Origin: Lucinisca nassula
Lineage: Eukaryota; Mollusca; Bivalvia; Lucinida; Lucinidae
Assembly (NCBI GenBank): GCA_963580285.1
Contig: OY757020.1
Location: 102,861,497-102,925,496 of the forward strand
Direction: 5' to 3'
Length of the DNA: 64,000 nt
Part shown: in pieces, positions 1 through 10,796 of the stretch
Position numbering within the stretch: the stretch's first letter is position 1
How the letters are laid out: the number at the start of each line of letters is the position of its first letter
Position numbers and translations under genes: made by a program
The notes under the pieces: model-generated
Database searches by the model: none
Told to the model about the DNA's origin: nothing
What the model saw: only the letters and a program-made list of their open reading frames with translations

Positions 1-44
1 TAATGGCATTGCAAGACGTAAAATTTGCGAAAATGACTGCTACT

Positions 45-230
45 CCTGCAAAAGTACTTTCTCTTTGGATATGTCTAAAGGGTATACTCTTAAAGGAAAG
101 AATTTGCTCCTTGGGAGCAAATTCTCCCCTTTTAGAGTAGACCCCTTGAGAAGCAAATTCTTCCCCTTTTAGAGTAGACCCCTTTTCAGTTGGACAGAGC
201 CAACAGAGTAGCAACTATAAGGTCCTTAAA
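45..230. repeat. Fragment of TTAA MITE family K
   Basis: Contains the AAATTTGCTCC / GGAGCAAATT hairpin and the TAGAGTAGACCCC tract also seen at 29188-29428, 42049-42292 and 52094-52326. The inner hairpin is partly duplicated here (about 100-185). The ends are lost. Confidence 0.6.
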
Positions 231-282
231 ATTGTATTTCCATAACGAAATCATGCCTTTAGAATTGTGATCCCCTTTAATA

Positions 283-467
283 TGTTCTATAAAAGGGTTA
301 TCCTTTGGAAGCAAAGAATACACCACAGAACTGAAAAATATGGTGTGCACATGTTTTCTGAGCCAGACTAGCTAGTTTCGGCCAATTAGGCCTCAACAGT
401 GACCCTAAGATATTTTCCAAATTCCACAATGGAATCAATAATCCCAAAGGACAAGAAAATATAATCT
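283..467 (+). repeat. LTR-like direct repeat, left copy
   Basis: About 185 bases beginning TGTTCTATAAAAGGG and ending ATAATCTACA. They recur in the same orientation, roughly 93% identical, at 2847-3031. Both contain GGCCAATTAGGCC. The TG...CA ends are what a solo-LTR pair would show, but no coding sequence is recognisable between them. Confidence 0.6.
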
Positions 468-2846
468 ACACTATGATGTAGGGCAGGGAGACGTTTAACC
501 GCCGCCACACATTCCCACACACCAGTTGTAGTGAAGTAAAATACGGTAGGTGACCAATTAATTGGAACACCCTAGCAGTTCGAACACCCAAAATTATTTC
601 GAATTTGTAGCTGAAAACTTTCTCATTTAATTCGAACTCCCAAATTTTTCAGAAATCAGAATTTTTAATACTTCGAACACACAAAAAATGCCGAAAAATG
701 CATCCATAACAAGCATTTCGGACCGTTCCCGAGTTTATCATTACAACATCGTACTGGTCGTATATGAGCTAGCGCACGAAAAAAGAAAACTTAGCATGAT
801 ATGTGTGCGACTTCCAAAGACTCGGATTAGCATGCACTCTGTAAGGCAAATGGTTTTCGCTTCTCTCACTTTCGATAGCCCTGTGGTAGTGGAAGGTTCA
901 TACCCTCACCGAATACTGATTAGACTGCGAGAAACGCAGGCTGCAAGTGCTTAGATCAACCTTGATGAGCAACAGGAGTTTCGCTTATGTTGTCAAAATC
1001 CCATCGTCTGCAGCAGGCTCATGCGATCAGCGAAGACTCTAATCGGATTGCATGAATGAGTACGCTAAGATGTGTCTTCGCTGGTTTCTCAACGACCTGC
1101 AAACAATGAACATGCGCACCCACAACCGGTATGCAAGGCAAAGGGTTTCACTTAGCCTTGTGACTTCATAAGATTTAAGGGTTCAGTAAAGACTGATCAC
1201 ATTGCATCGATGTTCAGGCTGATCCTAGTCGGTGATGTAGCATTGTGGCCTACAAAGGCTTGGATCACCATGCATATGCAAGTGTTTTCGCTTTGCTCTC
1301 AGACTTGGAGCGTATAGCTTCAGCTTTCATTATTATTTGTGTGACAGTGTTACCCTTTTTCCATGTGCTGGGGCATTGATTCAATGCCTCTTTGATAGCA
1401 GAAGCGCCCCTTTAATATTAAATGAGAGTTTCCCGCCTTTTTCTGCAGAACGTCTTTTAGCACGTGCGAGTGAAATTCATGGTTGTTGCATGCAAAAAGG
1501 TAGTTTAATTCAGGTTACCTGGTTGGGCTACCCTGGTTTTCTGAGGAGCAAGTGAAGATGCCCATTTATTTCACGGGGACAAGGTTTTATTGGAAGTAAT
1601 TTCGGGGAACATGATTAAGAAAATAAGTCATATTCGGTGTGGTGGGAAGACTCAGGTCAGCCTGCACATTCATGCAGTCTGAATAGTCTTCGTTGTTCGT
1701 ATGTGCCTAACATGGCCTCTGTGCTAATCAAAGAACAACAGGTGAAAACTATGGCCACATTGGCTAGATGCGCAGGCTAATCTGGTCCTTCGTTTGAAAC
1801 CTTTTTTTTTTCGCCGTGCGCCGGCTTAAAACGACAGCGTGTACATTTGACCGGCCCAATCTGCTTGCGACGTTACAAACACATCCTAAGCTACCAAGTG
1901 CAAGGATCAGTCTGTTCAGATCTCCTATCTCGAGTAAAATACTTATTGCGCATGTGCGTACAGACTGATAAGTCTGCACAGTTGTGCAATCGGGATTGTG
2001 TCTGCAATGTTCAAGAGGTTTGAAATGTTTCATCGCGCATAAAGTGAAGATCAAATTTGTGTATGATGTCCGCATTTTCTTTTTCTTGTTACTTGCCTAT
2101 CTAAATAACATGATGGTTTTGCATCCGCACAGTCTAATCAGTCTTCACCGGACTACTTCGATGGGCATTGAATTGCTACATGCCCTCGGCTCACGCTGAT
2201 TTGAGACTGCTTATTAGTAAACAGAGAATACACAAACAAGGCTGCGCAGTCTCGCCTGAGGCTTCACTATGCGCTTAAACAATATAGGTGTGTGTGTGTG
2301 TGTGTGGGGGGGGGGGGCGAAGTATCTATGCGCCTAGCTCCACTGGATAACTGCACGTGCGGGTTTCATCCCATATATACATGTAACTGGACTTTGTCTG
2401 CTGCATCCTCTTTTTCCTAGATAAGGGCTACTCTTAAGAAAAGAATTTGCTCCAAACAAATCAATTTCTGTTATTCCTGAGATCACAAATTGACTCGCCC
2501 ATTTTAAAGGGAATAGTGATAGTTCAATAGGTGTAAATGTCATTAATGACAATGTGTATCGCATTCAAAGACCGTCTGCACACACTGACTTATTTATAGA
2601 TCAAACTTTTCTGCACTGCATAAGTGATATTTATAACTTCTAATCACGTGCGGATTGACAGGGCCACGGGGAAAAAAACGTAGTTGTATAAAATATTGAA
2701 CACAGCCTGATCCAATGTATGGAATTCTTTCAGATCAAACAGTTCTAACACTGATAAATTTCCAATCTGATATTTTCTAATAATTCCAACACCCGGATCA
2801 GTATTTATTTTTTTTACTGTTCGAATTAATTGGCCATTTTCAGTAT
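468..2846. other. Interval between LTR-like repeats; no gene seen
   Basis: No exon or transposon protein recognised. Short open frames here do not resemble a known family. Parts of 1620-1800 and 2080-2260 look like decayed palindromic MITEs (short CAGTCT..AATC arms). The stretches TTCGAAC/GAATTAATTGG near 545-700 and 2700-2835 are partly repeated. The remainder shows nothing I can name. Confidence 0.4.
2288..2317 (+). repeat. (TG)n followed by a G run
   Basis: A microsatellite of TG dinucleotides running straight into a run of about 12 G. Confidence 0.9.
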
Positions 2847-3031
2847 GTGTTCTATAAAAGGGTTATCCTTTGGAAGCAAGGAATACACCATAGAACTGAA
2901 AAATATGGAGTGTACATGTTTTCTGGGCCAGACTAGCTAGTTTCGGCCAATTAGGCCTCATCAGTTACCCTCAGATATTGTCAAAATTCCACAATGGAAT
3001 CAATGATCCCAAAGGACAAGAAAATATAATC
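2847..3031 (+). repeat. LTR-like direct repeat, right copy
   Basis: Partner of 283-467, same orientation, with a handful of substitutions and no large gaps. Confidence 0.6.
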
Positions 3032-3039
3032 TACACATT

Positions 3040-3322
3040 TATATAGTAAAGCTCAGGTTTGCAGGGGTATACATTAATTTCCGTATTTATGCTCTGAGAC
3101 ACTGGATTGTGGGTACTCGATAGAATCGCCTCGTCGAGGCGTTTTTGTCGACTCGCCGCAATCTATGTTTTGAGCAAAAAAGGCAATTATTCCAATTTTT
3201 CTTTTTAAAATTTCTTTTTCTTTGGCCAAAAAATGGCAATGTATTTGCAGAGGTGTGTTTCGAAATACGGTAAAACAGGTAGACTAACATCCACACCTGC
3301 CAGGTGTATCCATTTCCCTTAA
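3040..3322. repeat. Palindromic MITE family F copy plus a TTAA MITE end
   Basis: The stem GATTGTGGGTACTCG...CGCCTCGTCGAGGCG...CAATCTATGTTTTGAGC is the family F hairpin seen at 13676, 19690, 28900 and 33420. It is followed by AGGTGTATCCATTTCCCTTAA, the right end of TTAA family K (TTAA at 3319-3322). Confidence 0.6.
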
Positions 3323-3508
3323 TTGGAGTTGAAACGCTTGCTTTTCGGTCTGTTTCGCTATTCAGACAGGCTGTTTCCTGTAATTGCAGTATAGTATTGC
3401 ATCATCGTTTAAGCTGATTGGTTGATCGCGTCACGTGCCCCTCCATGGAACAGCTACAATCTGGTCATTATACCCGGTTTGCCCGCCTCATGGCGACCAA
3501 ACCAAAAA

Positions 3509-3775
3509 TGTATTTTCTCTTAAAGGAAAACATTTGCAAAATCTTTTCTCTCAAAAGTAGACCCGAGGCCAAAAATTGGTTTCAAAGGGTTATTGTTACT
3601 CCGCTTTTTGCATCAATTTTATGGTAGTCAAGTTCGTGGCTTTCCTATAAGCTGAGCACTCCTGGAAAAAGGTATTTTCTCTTAAAGGAAAACATTTGCA
3701 AAATCTTTTCTCTCAAAAGTAGACCCGAGACCAAAAATTGGTTTCAAAAGGTTATTGTTACTCGGCTTTTTGCAT
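3509..3775 (+). repeat. Two direct ~105-base repeats
   Basis: The block TATTTTCTCTTAAAGGAAAA through to GGTTATTGTTACTC occurs at 3509-3605 and again at 3671-3765 with few changes. The spacer holds a possible hairpin-element fragment. Origin unclear. Confidence 0.7.
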
Positions 3776-3976
3776 CAATTTTCAGCAGAGTTATGGCCAT
3801 TGGATGACCTCATAAATTTGTTTTTGTCCAATATCTTGAGGAAGAAATGATGGATTTTGATGGATTCTTCCCCCTTTTTGGTTGTTCATTTTTAGTTATG
3901 TTTGTCCTTCCAGTTTAAGGTTTGTCTTGTTGGTGATTCTAGTGATTTCCCCCATTATGTATATTGCTCCTTTTTA

Positions 3977-4323
3977 CAGTCGAACTTCAATGGCTCAAAC
4001 ACCTTTGGGACCTCGAAAATCTGTTCGAGACAGGGTATAGTTCGAGCCACTGAGGTTACTGTCAGGAGGCATAACGAGATACTGTAAGACATCTTTTTGG
4101 TGTTCTATAATGAATACTTATGCTGTGTGTACTCATTAGAAACGCCTCATCGAGGCGATTCTCATGAGTACACACAGTATACATTTGCAAGGTAAAAGAC
4201 TAAAGTCTCCTTAATTATATCCCACTTTTTCTTACGTAGAGCATTTCGCTATGTGCTCAAGAATGGGTTCGACTCATCCACAGTAAACGAGCCATCGGTG
4301 TTCGAGCCATTGAAGTTCTACTG
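3977..4323. mobile_element. TA-flanked CAGT MITE (family B), intact
   Basis: Starts CAGTCGAACTTCAATGGCTC and ends with its inverted form (GAAGTTCTACTG), with TA directly on both sides. Its middle is the palindrome CTCATTAGAAACGCCTC/GAGGCGATTCTCATGAG flanked by GTGTGTA. Ends and TA target fit Tc1/mariner-pogo MITEs. It has no coding capacity. Confidence 0.85.
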
Positions 4324-4415
4324 TAGTTATGTTTGGATATTCTGAGTCACCAGTGACCACCTGTCACCACCTGTTTGGGAAAGAGCTGCTGACTTGTTTT
4401 ACCTGTTGTCCTTTT

Positions 4416-4456
4416 TATACCCCCGGCATACGAAGTATGCCATGGGGGTATATAGT
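4416..4456. repeat. Isolated hairpin head of a hairpin-headed element
   Basis: The palindrome TATACCCCCGGCATAC-GAA-GTATGCCATGGGGGTATA. The element is interrupted immediately afterwards by a second one starting at 4460. Confidence 0.75.
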
Positions 4457-4459
4457 TTT

Positions 4460-7400
4460 TATGCCCCCAACTTCGAAGAAGTTGTGGGGGCATATTGGTT
4501 TTGCCCTGTTCGTCCGTCCGTCCTTCCGTCCTTACGTCCGTCCCACTTTTTACTGCATAGCATAACTTTAGAACCATGGGTGCTAGGTTTTTGAAATTTC
4601 ATATATGGATTCCTCATGAAAAAATAATTGACCCGTGTTTTTTTTCTCGTCAGGATTATGCCCCTTTTTGAGTTATGCCCCTTTGCAAAAAATACTATGA
4701 AATCTTGTAAGCAAGATATCTCAAAAACTGTTTGAGCTATTGCCCTGAAACTTTACATGCTGGTTGGGGATGATGAGTAGATGAACTGATTAACTTTTGA
4801 AAAAAATCCGAAATTTTTTTCTTGAGTTATGGCCCTTTGAAATTTTTCGCGTTTTAAGTTTGTAAGCAAGATATCTAAAAAAACTATTTGAGGTTTTTCC
4901 CCGAAACTTCACAGACTTGTCGGGGATGATGAGTAGATGAACTGATCAACTTTTGAAAAAAATCCGATTTTTTTTTCTTGAGTTATGGCCCTTAGATTTT
5001 TTTCGTGTTTTCAGCTTGTAAGCAAGATATCTCAATAATTGTTTGAGCGATTGCCCTGCAACTTTACAAGCTGGTTTGGGATGATGTGTAGATGAACTGA
5101 TTAACTGTTGAAAAAAAATCCTATATTTTTTTTCTTGAGTTATGGCCCTTTGAAATTTTTCGCGTTTTAAGTTTGTAAGCAAGATATCTCAAAAACTATA
5201 TGAGGTTTTTCCCCAAAACTTCACAGACTGGTTGGGTATGATGAGTAGATGAACTGATTAACTTTTGAAAAAAATCCAATTTTTTTTTTCTTGAGTTATG
5301 GCCCTTTGATTTTTTTCGTGTTTTCAGCTTGTAAGCAAGATATCTCAAAAATTGTTTGAGCTATTGCCCTGAAACTTTACAGGCTGGTTGGGGATGATGA
5401 GTAGATGAACTGATTAACTTTTGAAAAAAATCCGAAATTTTTTTCTTGAGTTATGGCCCTTTGAAATTTTTCGCGTTTTGGCGTCCTTCCGTCCTTACGT
5501 CCGTCCCACTTTTTACTGCATAGCATAACTTTAGAACCATGGGTGCTAGGTTTTTGAAATTTCATATATGGATTCCTCATGAAAAAATAATTGACCCGTG
5601 TTTTTTTTCTCGTCAGGATTATGCCCCTTTTTTGAGTTATGCCCCTTTGCAAAAAATACTATGAAATCTTGTAAGCAAGATATCTCAAAAACTGTTTGAG
5701 CTATTGCCCTGAAACTTTACATGCTGGTTGGGGATGATGAGTAGATGAACTGATTAACTTTTGAAAAAAATCCGAAATTTTTTTCTTGAGTTATGGCCCT
5801 TTGAAATTTTTCGCGTTTTAAGTTTGTAAGCAAGATATCTAAAAAAACTATTTGAGGTTTTTCCCCGAAACTTCACAGACTTGTCGGGGATGATGAGTAG
5901 ATGAACTGATCAACTTTTGAAAAAAATCCGATTTTTTTTTCTTGAGTTATGGCCCTTAGATTTTTTTCGTGTTTTCAGCTTGTAAGCAAGATATCTCAAT
6001 AATTGTTTGAGCGATTGCCCTGCAACTTTACAAGCTGGTTTGGGATGATGTGTAGATGAACTGATTAACTGTTGAAAAAAAATCCTATATTTTTTTCTTG
6101 AGTTATGGCCCTTTGAAATTTTTCGCGTTTTAAGTTTGTAAGCAAGATATCTCAAAAACTATATGAGGTTTTTCCCCAAAACTTCACAGACTGGTTGGGT
6201 ATGATGAGTAGATGAACTGATTAACTTTTGAAAAAAATCCAATTTTTTTTTCTTGAGTTATGGCCCTTTGATTTTTTTCGTGTTTTCAGCTTGTAAGCAA
6301 GATATCTCAAAAATTGTTTGAGCTATTGCCCTGAAACTTTACAGGCTGGTTGGGGATGATGAGTAGATGAACTGATTAACTTTTGAAAAAAATCCGAAAT
6401 TTTTTTCTTGAGTTATGGCCCTTTGAAATTTTTCGCGTTTTGGCATATTGGTTTTGCCCTGTTCGTCCGTCCGTCCTTCCGTCCTTACGTCCGTCCCACT
6501 TTTTACTGCATAGCATAACTTTAGAACCATGGGTGCTAGGTTTTTGAAATTTCATATATGGATTCCTCATGAAAAAATAATTGACCCGTGTTTTTTTTCT
6601 CGTCAGGATTATGCCCCTTTTTTGAGTTATGCCCCTTTGCAAAAAATACTATGAAATCTTGTAAGCAAGATATCTCAAAAACTGTTTGAGCTATTGCCCT
6701 GAAACTTTACATGCTGGTTGGGGATGATGAGTAGATGAACTGATTAACTTTTGAAAAAAATCCGAAATTTTTTTCTTGCGTTATGGCCCTTTGAAATTTT
6801 TCGCGTTTTAAGTTTGTAAGCAAGATATCTAAAAAACTATTTGAGGTTTTTCCCCGAAACTTCACAGACTTGTCGGGGATGATGAGTAGATGAACTGATC
6901 AACTTTTGAAAAAAATCCGATTTTTTTTCTTGAGTTATGGCCCTTAGATTTTTTTCGTGTTTTCAGCTTGTAAGCAAGATATCTCAATAATTGTTTGAGC
7001 GATTGCCCTGCAACTTTACAAGCTGGTTTGGGATGATGTGTAGATGAACTGATTAACTGTTGAAAAAAAATCCTATATTTTTTCTTGAGTTATGGCCCTT
7101 TGAAATTTTTCGCGTTTTAAGTTTGTAAGCAAGATATCTCAAAAACTATATGAGGTTTTTCCCCAAAACTTCACAGACTGGTTGGGTATGATGAGTAGAT
7201 GAACTGATTAACTTTTGAAAAAAATCCAATTTTTTTTTCTTGAGTTATGGCCCTTTGATTTTTTTCGTGTTTTCAGCTTGTAAGCAAGATATCTCAAAAA
7301 TTGTTTGAGCTATTGCCCTGAAACTTTACAGGCTGGTTGGGGATGATGAGTAGATGAACTGATTAACTTTTGAAAAAAATCCGAAATTTTTTTCTTGAGT

Positions 7401-7645
7401 TATGGCCCTTTGAAATTTTTCGCGTTTTAAGTTTGTAAGCAAGATATCTAAAAAACTATTTTAGGTTTTTCCCCGAAACTTCACAGACTGGTCAGGGATG
7501 ATGAGTAGATGATTAACTACAGCTTTTCTTGTGTAATTTCAGCATTACAGCCACATAAAAACAAGATATCTCAATTACTGTTAGGGACAAGCAGTGTTAG
7601 GGTCAAGCAGTTGGGGGCATTGTGTTTCATAAACACTGGCTCTAG
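4460..7645 (+). mobile_element. Hairpin-headed element HH1 with three ~970-base blocks
   Basis: The head palindrome ATGCCCCCAACTTC-GAA-GAAGTTGTGGGGGCAT (4460-4495) is followed by GTCC repeats and a core of ~165-base units. Each unit carries AAGCAAGATATCTC, a GAAACTT motif, GATGATGAGTAGATGAACTG and GAGTTATGGCCCTT. The stretch from GTCCTTCCGTCC is repeated at 4520, 5483 and 6473, so three blocks of 963 and 990 bases lie in tandem and are nearly identical. The 3' end has GGGGGCAT again (7613-7620), then the hairpin GTGTTT-CAT-AAACAC (7622-7636), then CTAG (7642-7645). No protein is encoded. Non-autonomous Helitron/Helentron-like is my inference. Confidence 0.75.
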
Positions 7646-8909
7646 TTGTCTTTTCCGTCTGTCTGTCCGTAAACAATTATTTTGTGTCAAAGATATCTCA
7701 GGAACTGCTTTACATAGAAACTTGAAATTTTGCACACATGATCAGTATGACTACTTGTATTGTGGGAAAGAAAATAAGGGCCAAGGGGTCAGGCCTTTTA
7801 GAGTTATTTCCCTTTGTAGTTCTTGCTGTTTAATAGTGTATATTTTTATCTTGTGTCAAAGATTTCTCAATAACTACTGTACATAGAAACTTGAAATTTT
7901 GCAAACATGATCAGTATGACTAGTTGTATTGTGGGAAAGAAAATAAGGGCCAAGGGGTCAGGCCTTTTAGAGTTATTTCCCTTTGTAATTCTTGTAAACA
8001 ATTATTTTGTGTCAAAGGTATCTCAGGAACTGCTTCACATAGAAACTTGAAATTTTGCACACATGATCAGTATGACTACTTGTATTGTGGGAAAGAAAAT
8101 AAGGGCCAAGGGGTCAGGCCTTTAAGAGTTATTTCCCTTTGTAGTTCCTGCTGTTTATTAGTGTATATTTTCATTTTGTGTCAAAGATTTCTCAATAACT
8201 ACTGTACATAGAAACTTGAAATTTTGCAAACATGATCAGTATGACTAGTTGTATTGTGGGAAAGAAAATAAGGGCCAAGGGGTCAGGCCTTTTAGAGTTA
8301 TTTCCCTTTGTAATTCTTGTAAACAATTATTTTGTGTCAAAGATTTCTCAATAACTACTGTACATTGAGACTTAAAATTTGGTAGCCACAACCAGTATGA
8401 CTACTTGTATTGTGGGAAAGAAAAAAGGGACCAAGGGACCAGGACCAGGGCTCTTGGAGTTATTTCCCTTTCTAATTCTTGCTATTTTAAAATGTAATTT
8501 TCCTCATAACTTCTGTACCGGTCTCAATATTTTCTTGTAGTGTATATTTTTATTTTGTGCCAAAGATTTCTCAATAACTGCTGTACATAGAAACTTGAAA
8601 TTTTGCAAACATGATCAGTATGACTAGTTGTATTGTGGGAAAGAAAATAGGGACCAAGGGGTCAGGCCTTTTAGAGTTATTTCCCTTTGTAGTTCTTGCT
8701 GTTTAATAGTGTATATTTTTATTATTTTGTGTCAAAGATTTCTCAATAACTACTGTACATAGAGACTTAAAATTTGGTAGCAACAACCAGTATGACTACT
8801 TATATGGAATGTGGCCTGTACATGCAAAGAACCTTTTGCTATTGCCATTTTCAACTCAGGCGATGGCACTGGCCGGGGGTATACGTGCCCCACTGGGCAC
8901 TTTGTCTAG
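7646..8909 (+). mobile_element. Hairpin-element core and terminus, seven ~165-base units
   Basis: Units contain TGTGTCAAAGATTTCTCAATAACT, GAAACTTGAAATTTTGC, CATGATCAGTATGACT and GAGTTATTTCCCTT. The left hairpin head is absent. The right end has GGGGGTATA, hairpin GTGCCC-CACT-GGGCAC (8885-8900) and CTAG at 8906-8909. Short open frames in this array are by-products of the repeat. Confidence 0.7.
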
Positions 8910-9791
8910 TTATTTACTGTTGTCACTCCATGTTTTGATTTTTTCTCTAGTGATATTGTGGGAAGAATTTGGGTCTGATTGTAATAGTTCCTGATTGTTT
9001 CTCTGTTTCTTAATTTTGATCAAATTTGGAATGTGAATTATGTTACCACTCCTAAGGCGTATTCATTCCCCTTATGTAAGCTCTAGTAATCTTTGAGATT
9101 CCCATATAGGTTTGAAGGAACCAATTATGCTTTTTATGCATTTATGTTTGGCCTGACAAAATTCTTTGAGCATGTTTGAGCATCTTGGGATCATTACGGT
9201 ACGGTCTTATAATGACAGAAAATATACCATATACTACATGGGTGAACATAATTCACACATGCTTGTAACTTTTGACTTGTAACTTATGAGTTTCACTTGA
9301 GTCACATTTGACACACCAAGTATTGCAGCAGAAGGTGAAATAGACAACCTCTAGTTTGGGATTGTTACACAGCTTTTTGCATCAATTACATGGCCATTGC
9401 CTGACATCAGACTCGGTATCTTAAGAAATACATGTCTACAATTAATTTTGATCATATTAAGTATGTGAATTTATGTTGACAAGATCTAGCTTTGGATTGT
9501 TACCAGGCATTTTGAGTCTGTTTTCAGTTTTGGCTCTTGAATGACGTCAAAAATTTGTTTCCACTCAATATCTTGAGAAATAATTGGTGGATTTTATCAA
9601 ATTTGGTATGTGAATTTATGCTGATAAGATATAGATAGGGATTGTTACACAGTATTTTGTATCAATTTTCAGTAGAGTTATGGCCCATGAATGATATCAG
9701 AAATGCATTGTTACATGGCTTTTGCATCAGTTTTCAGCACAATTGTACTGTTGCATAGTATATTTAGTAAGCCCTGCTTACTGACATCTAG
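8910..9791 (+). mobile_element. Truncated hairpin element with terminus
   Basis: Diverged units carry TGATCAAATTTGG, TTGTTACACAG and GAGTTATGGCCCATGAATGA. The end has hairpin AGTAAG-CCCTG-CTTACT (9766-9782) and CTAG at 9788-9791. The head is missing. Confidence 0.6.
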
Positions 9792-9817
9792 TTTTTACCA
9801 GTACTCTGGTTTTTATA

Positions 9818-10570
9818 CCGCAATCAGGCATTCTAGTAACCTAATAAAGGGGGTCGAATAACTGCTCGCTATAATCGGTAGTGACCTATAATACCTTCTA
9901 CTGACCTATAATATGTCTAGTGACCGTTTATAGACCGAAACTACTTTTCAGGTCCCTAATTTATAAACGAAAGCAATAACAGGCAACCTTTTATACACAA
10001 GAAAAAAAACGAAACTGCAAGTTATAATCTTTGTAATATTTATTTAAACAGATTTTCAGAAATTTCAGCTAAATTCTTACCTTCTCGGGCTTTCCTGGTT
10101 TGAATGGTCTGTTGGAATGATTGCGCACTGCTATTGTGGTTGGGTCTCAACCTCGAAAATAATTTCTAAAGCTAAAATAAACTATTAATTTGCAGATTTT
10201 CATACAGAATATTAAGTGCTGAGAAACTTTTATTCGAGCATCTATGTTATTTCCTGCGTCTCTGTGGCGCGGGTTGTCAGAAACTTTACGCTATTTGACG
10301 TCACGTTATACTACGTGTGCGCGCCATGGCACTGAATGTAGTTTAATGTGTCACATTGTTTTCTGTCTTTTTTGCTTAAATTTGTTAAATTATTGCAAAA
10401 CCATTGATTGTTTTGAATTGCGGTATAAACTAAATACATGATTAGTGTTTTTAATAATAAAATATAATCGGTTCACCTCGACAATTTTATAGAGGCTTGG
10501 TGAAGCTCGCCCCTATTTCGTCTAAGGCTCACCGATTATATTTTATTATTAAAGACACTAACCATGTATT
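9818..10570 (-). mobile_element. Composite TATACCGCAAT element with hairpin (family H), copy 1
   Basis: TATACCGCAATCAGGCATTC near 9818 and its inverted form GAATTGCGGTATAAAC near 10430 bound about 610 bases. The ~140-base palindrome around AATCGGT..ACC (10440-10570) adjoins it. The same two parts occur together in opposite orientation at 31256-32018, so they probably move as one element. No coding sequence. Confidence 0.75.
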
Positions 10571-10599
10571 TACTATATATACACATCTGCTGTGTCGAC

Positions 10600-10796
10600 T
10601 CATTACGAAAACAGGCCTATATAAATACATTGCCACCTTTATCGCCGAAAAAAATGAAGATTTTAAGATGAAAAATTACGATATTTTTCTTATTTCTGCT
10701 CAAAATATAGACTTTTTTAGAGCAGAAATAAGAAAAATATGTTTTACCCCTTCAAACCCCAGTTTTACTATATAAAAGTGGGGTTCGAGGGGGTCA
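10600..10796. repeat. Family F MITE fragment
   Basis: ACGAAAACAGGCCTATATAAA, AAATATAGACTTTTTTAGAG and CCCAGTTTTACTATATAAAA match the outer parts of family F. The central hairpin arms have been deleted. Confidence 0.6.

Noticed and set aside
7509..8211. Two cysteine-rich frames of 125 and 95 codons
   Set aside because: They repeat each other because they translate the tandem core units; frame lengths follow the unit length.
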